Shown in pieces: positions 8,765 to 16,072 of a DNA stretch of 64,000 bases (position 1 is its first letter; each line of letters opens with the position of its first letter). Under the pieces are notes generated by a model, which saw only the letters and a program-made list of their open reading frames with translations, searched no databases and had not been told where the DNA came from. The stretch is from Nocardia sp. XZ_19_385. Its GTDB lineage: Bacteria > Actinomycetota > Actinomycetes > Mycobacteriales > Mycobacteriaceae. The translations under genes were made by a program, and so were the position numbers. The stretch spans positions 124,001 through 188,000 of the forward strand of contig NZ_JACVEE010000006.1 of NCBI RefSeq assembly GCF_015355755.1, read 5' to 3'.

Positions 8765-8795
8765 GAATCGGTCAGATGACGCTGGGAGTGACGTA
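8765..8795 (-). promoter_or_regulatory. LAL-regulon motif between SRPBCC gene and LAL regulator 1
   Basis: Minus strand: TACGTCACTCCCAGCGTCAT followed by CTGACCGATTCG. It matches the consensus and ends 33 bases before the SRPBCC ATG. It also lies 33-63 bases upstream of the regulator start at 8828, so it could mediate autoregulation. Confidence 0.6.
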
Positions 8796-8827
8796 TTTCG
8801 GTGCGACAGGGAAGAGGTAGCGCGGCA

Positions 8828-11533
8828 ATGCCGATGTTCGGACGAGACACCGAGCTGAAAGATCTGCGCGCACTGGTCGACGGACCCGGTGAGCACGGTG
8901 GAATCCTGATCGAAGGAGCGCCGGGGATCGGGAAGTCGACGTTGGTCGAAGCGGCGGTCGAGGCCGCGGCCGTCGCGGGCGTGCGGGTGCTGCGCACGGC
9001 CGGCGCCGAAGCCGAGCAGAATCTCCCCTACGCCGGACTGCATCGGCTGCTCTATCCGCTCCGCCGCGGATTCGACGCCCTCCCGTCCCGCCAATTCGAG
9101 GCGCTGGCAACCGCTTTGGGCATCTCTGCGGACACCGGTGAACCGAGCCCCTACCTGGTCGGGCTCGCCGCACTGACGTTGCTGGCCGATACCGCCACTG
9201 CCGACGGGACCGAGCGGCCACTGCTGATCGTCGCCGAGGATGTGCACTGGCTCGATGCCGCCAGCACCGACGTGCTCGCGTTCGTGGCGCGCCGCATCGA
9301 CGGTGAACCCATCGCGCTGCTCGCCACACTGCGCGAAGGCGGCAGCTCCCCGCTGTGTGACGCCGGACTGACCGAGATGCGGCTCGACGGGTTGTCCGAC
9401 GAGGATGCGACGGCACTGATCGACAGCGCCGCACCGGACCTGCCGCCGTCGGTCCGCCACCGGGTGCTCGCCGAGGCCCAGGGCAATCCGCTCGCGCTGG
9501 TCGAACTGCCGACGGCGGCGGACCGCACCGAACCCACCCAGGCGCTGCCGTTGACCGAACGCCTGACGCGCGCGTTCTCGGCGCGGGCCTCCGCACTGCC
9601 CGAGGACTGCCGTTCCGCGGTGCTCGTCGCCGCGCTCAACGACAGCGACTCGAGCGCTGAAACACTCGCGGCTGCCGGCGTTCTCCTCGGAGAGACGGTC
9701 GCGCCGGAGATCTTCGCACCAGCGGTGACCGCGGGTCTGGTCGAAATCCATTCCAGCACAGTGACATTCCGGCACCCCCTGATGCGCTCCGCACTGGTCG
9801 CGAGCGCCACTGCCGACCAGCAGCGGAGCGCCCACCTCGCGCTCGCCGAGATTCTCGGCGCGACACCGGATCGGCAGGTGTGGCATCGCGCGGCGGGCAC
9901 CCTCGGTCCCGCCGAGGAGGTAGCCGCCGAACTCGACGGCATCGCCGAACGGGCACGCCACAGCGGCGGCGCGGTCGCGGCGCTGGAGCAGGCCGCGGCA
10001 CTCAGCGGCACCCCCGGCCGGCGCGCGAGCCGCTTGCTGCGCGCGGCCGAACTGGCCGTCGAGGCCGGTCGCCGCGAGACGGCCGACCGGCTGGTAGACG
10101 CCGCGCGCACGCTCCCCCTCACGACCGAGCAGCAGGCCACAGCGAACTGGCTGCTCAGCGAGTTCGAGGACGGAATGCGCGAAAGTTCTTCGCGCATCGG
10201 CGAACTGGCCGCCCTCGCGGCCGCCGTCGCCGCCAGCGGGTATCCGGATCCGGCGCTGCGGATCCTGTGGGCCGCGGCGGCGCGGTGCTTCTGGTCCGAA
10301 CCCGGGCCCGATACCCGGCGCGCGGTGCTCGCGGTCGCCGACACCTTCGGCATTCCCGACGGGGATCCGCGCAAGCTCGCGATCGACTCGATCGTGGCAC
10401 CGTTCGAGCGCGGCGAACAGGTCCTCGGCCACCTGCGGGCGCTGGCCGCGACCACGGGCCGCGATACCGAGGTCGACCACTTTCTCAGCAGCGCGGCCTA
10501 CCAGGTCGGCGCTTTCGATCTCGCGGCGAACTTCGCCGCGGCCGCCGCACCCGGATTCCGGGCCGCCGGACGGCTCGGGCTGCTGACCCGGGCGCTCGCG
10601 ATCCAGGCCTGGAGCCTGGCCCGGGTCGGTGACCTCGCCACCGCCGCGCCGATCGCGGCCGAGGCGGCGGCCTTCGCCCTGGAGACCGGGCAGCCGTTCA
10701 TGCATGCCTCCGTTACGGCGGTGCAGGCCGAAATCGCCGCTCTGCGTGGGGATTACCCGCAGGCCACCGCACTCACCGCGGACGCCGAACGAACCGGACT
10801 GGCCGCCGGCGCACGCCCGGTCCTGGCCACCGCGCAGCTCACCCGCGGGCTCATCGCGCTCGGCGAGGGCCGATTCGACGACGCCTTCGCCGATCTGGCG
10901 CGCATCCACGATCCGCGCGACCCGTCGCATTCGCCCGGGCTGCGCGCGTATTTCCTCACCGAACTCGCCGAGGCCGCGGTCCGGGCCGGACAGCACGACG
11001 CCCTGGCCGAACTGCTGCGCGGACTGGAACCGGCGGCGGCGTCCACGCCGTCGCCTGCGCTGCACATCGGAATGCGTTACGCCCGAGCAGTTCTCGGCGG
11101 TGATTCCGCCGATGAGCTGTTCACCGCCGCGCTGGCGGCGGATCTGAGCGGCTGGCCCGCCGAACGTGGCCGCCTGCATCTGGCCTACGGCGAGTGGCTG
11201 CGGCGGCAGCGCCGGGTCGTCGAGTCCCGCACCCATTTGCGCACGGCCCGAGAGATTTTCGATGCTCTCGGCTTCGCCGCGTGGAGTGAGCGGGCCCGGG
11301 TGGAATTGCGCAGCGCGGGCGAATCGAGCCCGAACCGCGACCCGGACGCCCGGGAACGGCTCACCCCGCACGAGCTGAGCATCGCGCAGCTGGCCGCACA
11401 GGGTTTGACCAACCGGGAGATCGGGCAACGGTTGTACCTGTCGCATCGGACGGTCAGCACCCATCTGCACCGCATCTTCCCGAAGCTCGGGATCAGTTCG
11501 CGTGGCGACCTGGCCGCTTTGCTGACGGCGTGA
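8828..11533 (+). CDS. LAL-type LuxR family regulator 1 (AAA ATPase + HTH)
   Basis: Large ATP-binding regulator of the LuxR family, 901 residues. An N-terminal AAA/NACHT-like ATPase carries Walker A GAPGIGKST (residues 30-38) and Walker B LLIVAEDVHWLD (about 131-142). A long helical repeat region follows. A C-terminal GerE/LuxR HTH (about 843-898, ELSIAQLAAQGLTNREIGQRLYLSHRTVSTHLHRIFPKLGI) completes the protein. LAL proteins are usually pathway activators responding to a small ligand. The ATG at 8828 follows GGAAGAGG, and the protein then begins MPMFGRDTEL as usual for the family. Its paralogue at 16073 has an almost identical HTH, so both probably read the same DNA site. Confidence 0.95.
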   Translation: MPMFGRDTELKDLRALVDGPGEHGGILIEGAPGIGKSTLVEAAVEAAAVAGVRVLRTAGAEAEQNLPYAGLHRLLYPLRRGFDALPSRQFEALATALGISADTGEPSPYLVGLAALTLLADTATADGTERPLLIVAEDVHWLDAASTDVLAFVARRIDGEPIALLATLREGGSSPLCDAGLTEMRLDGLSDEDATALIDSAAPDLPPSVRHRVLAEAQGNPLALVELPTAADRTEPTQALPLTERLTRAFSARASALPEDCRSAVLVAALNDSDSSAETLAAAGVLLGETVAPEIFAPAVTAGLVEIHSSTVTFRHPLMRSALVASATADQQRSAHLALAEILGATPDRQVWHRAAGTLGPAEEVAAELDGIAERARHSGGAVAALEQAAALSGTPGRRASRLLRAAELAVEAGRRETADRLVDAARTLPLTTEQQATANWLLSEFEDGMRESSSRIGELAALAAAVAASGYPDPALRILWAAAARCFWSEPGPDTRRAVLAVADTFGIPDGDPRKLAIDSIVAPFERGEQVLGHLRALAATTGRDTEVDHFLSSAAYQVGAFDLAANFAAAAAPGFRAAGRLGLLTRALAIQAWSLARVGDLATAAPIAAEAAAFALETGQPFMHASVTAVQAEIAALRGDYPQATALTADAERTGLAAGARPVLATAQLTRGLIALGEGRFDDAFADLARIHDPRDPSHSPGLRAYFLTELAEAAVRAGQHDALAELLRGLEPAAASTPSPALHIGMRYARAVLGGDSADELFTAALAADLSGWPAERGRLHLAYGEWLRRQRRVVESRTHLRTAREIFDALGFAAWSERARVELRSAGESSPNRDPDARERLTPHELSIAQLAAQGLTNREIGQRLYLSHRTVSTHLHRIFPKLGISSRGDLAALLTA

Positions 11534-11555
11534 GAGACCGCCGAACCGACACTCA

Positions 11556-11610
11556 TTACGTCATCTGACGCTCGCGGCGACTCCCGCCAGCTCCCTAGCG
11601 TCAGCGGTGC
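11556..11610 (+). promoter_or_regulatory. Probable LAL-regulon motif region upstream of 11676
   Basis: ATTACGTCATCTGACGCT (imperfectly palindromic) is followed 18 bases later by CTCCCTAGCGTCAGCGGTGC. Both pieces share the AGCGTCAG core with the other copies. The second half ends 66 bases before the ATG at 11676, comparable with the 70 bases at 4356; both genes have a leader with a Shine-Dalgarno sequence. It is the weakest match in the set. Confidence 0.42.
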
Positions 11611-11675
11611 AGGCGGTACTGGTCGCGATCCTTCGGCCACACCGCACCGGCCCGAGGACGACAGCAGGAGCGCAG

Positions 11676-12716
11676 ATGGATCTCAGCAGACGACTTTTCG
11701 GTGGAGCCCTGGCGGCGGGCGCGGCGGGCCTGACCGCGGCATCGCTGAGCGCCTGCACCACCGACTCCCCCGCTGCGCCCGCCATACCGGGTGCGCAACT
11801 GCGGGCGGGATCGGGCGTCAACACGACGCTCGGCCCCATCAAGCAGATCGACGCCGGTGTCTTGAACGTCGGATACGCCGAATTCGGCCCCAGCACCGGG
11901 CGACCCGTGGTTCTGGTGCACGGCTGGCCGTACGACCCCTACGCCTTCGCCGATGTCGGACCGCTGCTGGCCGCCGCCGGATACCGGGTCCTGGTCCCGT
12001 TCCTGCGCGGCTACGGCCCGACCACCTTCCGATCCGAGCAGACCGTGCGCAACGGCCAGCAGTCGGCCATCGCGCGCGACATCGTCGACTTCATGGACGC
12101 GCTGCACATCGACCAGGCTGTCCTCGGCGGATTCGACTGGGGCGCAAGGACTGTCGACATCATTGCCGCGCTGTGGCCGCAACGCTGCAAGGCGATCGTC
12201 GCGGTGAGCGGATACCTCATCACGCAGCAGGCAATGCAACAGCAGCCGCTGACTCCGGAAGCCGAACTCGGCTGGTGGTATCAGTACTACTTCGCGACCG
12301 AGCGCGGCCGTCTCGGTTACAGCAAGAATCGGCACGAGTTCAACAAGCTGATCTGGCGACTCGCGTCCCCCCAGTGGAATTTCGACGACGCCACCTATAA
12401 CCGCAGCGCCACCACCTGGGACAACCCCGATCACGTCGACATCGTCGTGCACAACTACCGCTGGCGGTTGAGCCTGGCGCCGGGTGAGCCGCAATACGAC
12501 GTCTACGAGCAGCAACTCGCCACCGCCCCCGCCATCACCGTGCCCGCCATCACCATCAGCAGCGATTTCGACGGTGCGGCCAAGGACGGCAAGCCCTACC
12601 GTGCCAAGTTCACCGGCAAGTACGAGCACCGTGTCCTGGACGGCATCGGACACAATGTCCCGCAGGAGGCCCCGCACCCGTTCGCCCAGGCGATCATCGA
12701 CGTCGACCGCTTCTGA
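11676..12716 (+). CDS. Epoxide-hydrolase-like exported lipoprotein
   Basis: 346-residue alpha/beta hydrolase with a Tat-type signal (SRRLFGG, Arg5-Arg6) and a lipobox SLSAC ending at Cys27. It is probably folded before export and lipid-anchored. The nucleophile elbow is GGFDWGA with Asp154 rather than Ser, and the oxyanion loop is VHGWPYDPYAF. The catalytic His is His326 in DGIGHNVPQEAP. An Asp nucleophile followed by Trp is the pattern of soluble epoxide hydrolases and haloalkane dehalogenases; the longer cap (WWYQYYFATERGRLGY) favours epoxide hydrolase. Ribosome site CAGGAG is 8 bases before the ATG. Downstream is a hairpin (12724-12745). Confidence 0.9.
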   Translation: MDLSRRLFGGALAAGAAGLTAASLSACTTDSPAAPAIPGAQLRAGSGVNTTLGPIKQIDAGVLNVGYAEFGPSTGRPVVLVHGWPYDPYAFADVGPLLAAAGYRVLVPFLRGYGPTTFRSEQTVRNGQQSAIARDIVDFMDALHIDQAVLGGFDWGARTVDIIAALWPQRCKAIVAVSGYLITQQAMQQQPLTPEAELGWWYQYYFATERGRLGYSKNRHEFNKLIWRLASPQWNFDDATYNRSATTWDNPDHVDIVVHNYRWRLSLAPGEPQYDVYEQQLATAPAITVPAITISSDFDGAAKDGKPYRAKFTGKYEHRVLDGIGHNVPQEAPHPFAQAIIDVDRF

Positions 12717-12723
12717 GTTCCGG

Positions 12724-12745
12724 GCGCGAGGTCTCGGCCTCGCGC
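12724..12745. terminator. Hairpin between convergent genes
   Basis: GCGCGAGG-TCTCGG-CCTCGCGC is a perfect 8-bp stem with a 6-base loop, 7 bases after the hydrolase stop and 15 bases beyond the ABC-F stop on the other strand. Confidence 0.6.
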
Positions 12746-12760
12746 TCGTCTCGGTTGCCG

Positions 12761-14356
12761 CTACAGCGCGCCGCGCTGGTGCATGCCGCCGGTGGGATCG
12801 AGTTCGATGACGGTGTCGATACCGATCCGCCGCAGGAACGGGTAGTCGTGACTGACCACCAGCACCGCGCCGCGATAGGCGACCAGAGCATCGACGAGTT
12901 GGTCGACGCTGGCGATATCGAGGTTGTTGGTCGGCTCGTCGAGGATCAGCAACTGGGCGGGCGGGTCGGCGAACAGTAAGCGCGCCAGGGAGACTCGGAA
13001 GCGTTCACCGCCCGACAACGTCGAGACCGGCCGCTCGGCCCCGGCGCCGCGCAGCAGCATCCGCGCCAGGTGGTTGCGGATCGCGGCGGGCGGGGTCGCC
13101 GTGGCCGCCGCGTGCACGTTCTCCAGCGCGCTGGCCTGCTCGTCCAAGCCGTCCAGCCGTTGCGGGAGATAGCCCACCCGATCGGTATGCAGGGTGCCGC
13201 GTCCGGGATCGCGACCGTGCAGCAGGTTCTCGATCAAGGTCGTCTTCCCGGTGCCGTTGCGGCCGACGAGGGCGACCCGTTCCGGCCCCTGAATGATGAC
13301 GCTGCGGTCGCCGTCGCGCAGTTCCGCGATGCGTCGCCCGCGCTGCACGTCGGGATCGGGCAGATCCAGACGAATGCGCTCCTCCCGGCGCACCCGATCC
13401 GCTGCCGCGTCCAGGACATTTTGGGCCGCACGGACTTTCGCGTCGAGCGTGGTGCGCATCGATCCCGCCGAGGCTTGCGCCTTACTGGCACGATTACCCG
13501 CCAGGATCCGGGGAATTCCGCCGTTCTGCTGTGTCGCCTTTCCCGTCCGCTCCCGCCGGGCGAGCTTGGTCTCGGCCTCGATCCGTTGCCGTTTCTCGAC
13601 TTTCAACGCCTGCCCGGCGGTGCGCGCCGCCTGCGCGGCCGCGGCCTGTTCCTGCTCGAGATGCTGTTTCCAAGCGCTGTAGGGCCCGCCGAAGACCTCC
13701 AGGCTGGTCCCGTGCAGTTCCGCGGTGGCATCCATATGCTCGAGCAGCTCGAGGTCGTGGCTCACCACCACCAGGGTGCCGGGCCACGAGTCCACGAATC
13801 TGGTGAGTTCAGCGCGGGTTTCGCGGTCGAGATTGTTGGTCGGCTCGTCGAGCAGGGTGATCGGGGTGCGCCGGATGCGCAGCCCGGTGATGGCGACGAG
13901 AACAGCTTGCCCGCCGGATATCTCGCCGACCCTACGGTCGAGATCGGCTGCGCTGAAACCGATCTCGTGCAGGGACTCGTCGGCGCGGGCCTCGATGTCC
14001 CAGTCGTCGCCGATCGTCTCGAAGTGCTGGTCGCCGACTTCACCGGCCTCGATGGCGCGCAGGGCGGCGAGTTTGCCTGCGATACCGAGCAATTGGGCGA
14101 TGGTCTCGTCGCGGCCGAGGGTGAGCGTCTGTGGCAGATACCCCACCTCGCCGGTGGTCTCGATGCGCCCGGAGGTGGCCGTGACGAGTCCGGCGACGAG
14201 ACGCAGGAGCGTTGATTTGCCGGCGCCGTTGCGGCCGACCAGGCCGGTGCGCCCGGTGCTGAACGCGCCGTTCAGCCGGGAGAACGCGACGGTTCCGTCG
14301 GGCCATTCGAAGGACAGATTGTGCAGTGTGATCGCCGAGGGCGTGGAGGTGGACAT
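12761..14356 (-). CDS. ABC-F family ATPase
   Basis: 531-residue soluble protein with two ABC cassettes and no membrane domain, as in ABC-F translation factors that act on ribosomes, some of which give antibiotic resistance. Cassette 1: Walker [10 protein letters not shown] (41-49), signature SGGQ, Walker [11 protein letters not shown]. Cassette 2: Walker [10 protein letters not shown] (about 365), signature LSGGE, Walker [12 protein letters not shown]. The linker carries the basic coiled region [23 protein letters not shown]. The ATG at 14356 follows AGGAAGAG at 11 bases. The frame stays open 46 codons further upstream to 14494, so a longer N-terminus cannot be excluded. The long leader folds in mutually exclusive ways (14523-14607). 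Confidence 0.93.
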   Translation of the reverse strand: MSTSTPSAITLHNLSFEWPDGTVAFSRLNGAFSTGRTGLVGRNGAGKSTLLRLVAGLVTATSGRIETTGEVGYLPQTLTLGRDETIAQLLGIAGKLAALRAIEAGEVGDQHFETIGDDWDIEARADESLHEIGFSAADLDRRVGEISGGQAVLVAITGLRIRRTPITLLDEPTNNLDRETRAELTRFVDSWPGTLVVVSHDLELLEHMDATAELHGTSLEVFGGPYSAWKQHLEQEQAAAAQAARTAGQALKVEKRQRIEAETKLARRERTGKATQQNGGIPRILAGNRASKAQASAGSMRTTLDAKVRAAQNVLDAAADRVRREERIRLDLPDPDVQRGRRIAELRDGDRSVIIQGPERVALVGRNGTGKTTLIENLLHGRDPGRGTLHTDRVGYLPQRLDGLDEQASALENVHAAATATPPAAIRNHLARMLLRGAGAERPVSTLSGGERFRVSLARLLFADPPAQLLILDEPTNNLDIASVDQLVDALVAYRGAVLVVSHDYPFLRRIGIDTVIELDPTGGMHQRGAL

Positions 14357-14522
14357 GGGTGATTCGACTCTTCCTGCTCGGGAAACGAGCGGCCGCAAAT
14401 ACGGCACCCGAGGCCGCAGTGACCTGGGCGCGCGAAGGTATCGGGAAATTTGCGGATGCCGTCGAAGGCTCAATTGAGCACGCGGAAGACACATTCCAGA
14501 GCTGAGGGGAATGTGTAATCGG

Positions 14523-14607
14523 GAGCGCCGCCTTCGAGTGGGCGGCTAGAGTCTGTCGACCTCTTCCAAGAGCACTCGGCCACGTTACCACCGGGCTATC
14601 GGCGCTC
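14523..14607 (-). promoter_or_regulatory. Possible attenuator-like leader of the ABC-F gene
   Basis: On the minus-strand RNA, GAGCGCCG (14607-14600) can pair with CGGCGCTC (14530-14523). Alternatively GCCGCC (14546-14541) pairs with GGCGGC (14532-14527). The two pairings share bases and exclude each other. A third hairpin, CTCTT/AAGAG, lies near 14561-14572. Several ABC-F resistance genes are known to be controlled by leader attenuation. Whether the transcript begins far enough upstream is unknown. Confidence 0.3.
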
Positions 14608-14610
14608 GCA

Positions 14611-14641
14611 TTACGTCGAGTCCAGCGTCAGTTGACCGATG
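14611..14641 (+). promoter_or_regulatory. LAL-regulon motif upstream of cupin operon
   Basis: TTACGT, CGAGT, then CCAGCGTCAGTTGACCGATG. The downstream edge is 34 bases before the ATG at 14675. The TTGACC part could double as a -35 element. Confidence 0.62.
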
Positions 14642-14674
14642 CCACCGGCACCCGCCCGGATTCAGACTTCATTC

Positions 14675-15178
14675 ATGGCAAAACAGACACACCCTCGACC
14701 GCCTGCCGCCGCGCCGGATCGCCGGTTCGTGCTGGGCAAACATCTGCGGATGACCATCCTCACCACCCCCGAAGAGACCGACGGCCGCCACGATCTCGCC
14801 GATATCACCCTGCCCCCGGGCTCGGACACCCCATTGCACAAGCACACCCGCTACGAGGAGCGGATCTGGGTGCTCGACGGCGCGGTCACGATGTGGGCCG
14901 GCGAAGACTCCTACACCCTGCAATCCGGCGACTTCTACACCATCACCATGAACACCCCCCACGCCCTCGCGGCCGGAACCGAGGGCGCCCGGGTCCTCAC
15001 CATGAGTTCACCGGCGCATTTCGTCGATCTCATCCGGCGGGCCGGCACCCCCGAGGCCGACGCGACGCCGGACACCGAGTGGGATCTCGAGCTCTTCGAC
15101 CGGCTCACCGCTGAGCACGGCGATGTCATCCTCGGCCCGCCGGGCATGCGGCCCGCCGATCTGCCCGCACCGGCCTAG
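14675..15178 (+). CDS. Cupin domain protein
   Basis: 167-residue protein with a single conserved cupin barrel. Motif 1 is GSDTPLHKHTRYEERIWVLDG (His55, His57, Glu61 or Glu62) and motif 2 is GDFYTITMNTPHAL (His96); together these bind a divalent metal. Such cupins include dioxygenases, isomerases and sugar- or quercetinase-like enzymes, so the reaction is not assigned. The ATG at 14675 is used. An in-frame ATG at 14639 lies inside the regulatory motif and is less likely. There is no clear ribosome site, which suggests a very short leader. It heads an operon with the SDR and LAL regulator 2. Confidence 0.87.
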   Translation: MAKQTHPRPPAAAPDRRFVLGKHLRMTILTTPEETDGRHDLADITLPPGSDTPLHKHTRYEERIWVLDGAVTMWAGEDSYTLQSGDFYTITMNTPHALAAGTEGARVLTMSSPAHFVDLIRRAGTPEADATPDTEWDLELFDRLTAEHGDVILGPPGMRPADLPAPA

Positions 15179-15209
15179 ACCCTCACCCAGTCCAACGAAG
15201 AAGGACCTC

Positions 15210-15992
15210 ATGTCTTTACGACTGCACGGCAAGAAGACCCTGATCACCGGCTCCACCAGCAATATCGGCCGCGCCATCGCCTTCGCCTTCGCGGCAGAAG
15301 GGGCGCACGTCATCGTCTCCGGACGCGACCGGGACCGGGGCGAGGCGGTCGTCACCCAGATCCGCGACGCGGGCGGCCAGGCCGACTACATCTACGCCGA
15401 TCTCGACGGCACTGCCACCGCGAGCAGCGCACTGGCCGCCGCCGCCACCGAACGGCTGGGTGGACGCATCGACGTCCTCGTCAACAACGCCGGCATCTTC
15501 CCGCCGGGCACCACCCTCACCATCGACGACGAGACCTTCGACCGCGTCTACGCCGTGAATGTCAAAGCGCCGTTCTTCCTCACCCAGGCTGTCGTGCCCG
15601 GGATGCTCGAGGCCGGGAGCGGCGTGATCATCAACCTCGGATCCTGGGTCGCGCGGCTCGGCGTCCCGGTCGGCGCACTCTACAGTTCGACCAAGGGCGC
15701 GGTGGAAACCCTTACGCGCGCATGGGCTTCGGAGTTCGGGCCGCGCGGCGTCCGGGTCAACGCCATCTCGCCCGGCGTCATCCTGACGCCCGATTGGGAT
15801 CCCGCGGTCGAATACCCCGGTGCGGCGATGATGCACGGCACACCGGCCGGGCAAACCGGTCATCCCGACGCCATCGCGGCCGCCGCCGTCTACCTCGCCT
15901 CCGAGGACGCGGCCTTCACCCACGGGACCGTGCTCGATGTCGACGGCGGCCGGACCGGCGTAGCGGTCATCGCCGACCGCCGGAGCGCCTGA
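15210..15992 (+). CDS. SDR family oxidoreductase
   Basis: 260-residue classical short-chain dehydrogenase/reductase. Cofactor motif TGSTSNIG is at residues 13-20, structural motif NNAG follows VDVLV, catalytic Ser is in NLGSWVARLG, and the YxxxK pair is Tyr158 and Lys162 (YSSTK). C-terminal GTVLDVDGG is typical. NADPH preference is plausible from SGRDRDR after beta-strand 2. The ribosome site GAAGAAGG lies 8 bases upstream of the ATG. Middle gene of the cupin, SDR, LAL2 unit. Cytoplasmic; substrate unknown. Confidence 0.92.
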   Translation: MSLRLHGKKTLITGSTSNIGRAIAFAFAAEGAHVIVSGRDRDRGEAVVTQIRDAGGQADYIYADLDGTATASSALAAAATERLGGRIDVLVNNAGIFPPGTTLTIDDETFDRVYAVNVKAPFFLTQAVVPGMLEAGSGVIINLGSWVARLGVPVGALYSSTKGAVETLTRAWASEFGPRGVRVNAISPGVILTPDWDPAVEYPGAAMMHGTPAGQTGHPDAIAAAAVYLASEDAAFTHGTVLDVDGGRTGVAVIADRRSA

Positions 15993-16072
15993 CCAGCAAA
16001 CCGGGTCTCCCCCGCTTCGGTAGGGTCACAGCCAGGCCCGCAAACGGTTTGGGCCGGAAAGGGGCGTGCGCC

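Noticed and set aside
8510..11470. 986-codon minus-strand frame opposite LAL regulator 1
   Set aside because: Low-complexity Arg/Gly/Ala sequence with no motifs; the plus strand encodes a well-formed regulator.
14545..14607. tRNA-like sequence (TGGCCGAGTG with flanking stems) on the minus strand
   Set aside because: It resembles a type II tRNA D-arm, but no anticodon stem, T-arm or matching acceptor stem could be drawn. Treated as leader structure.
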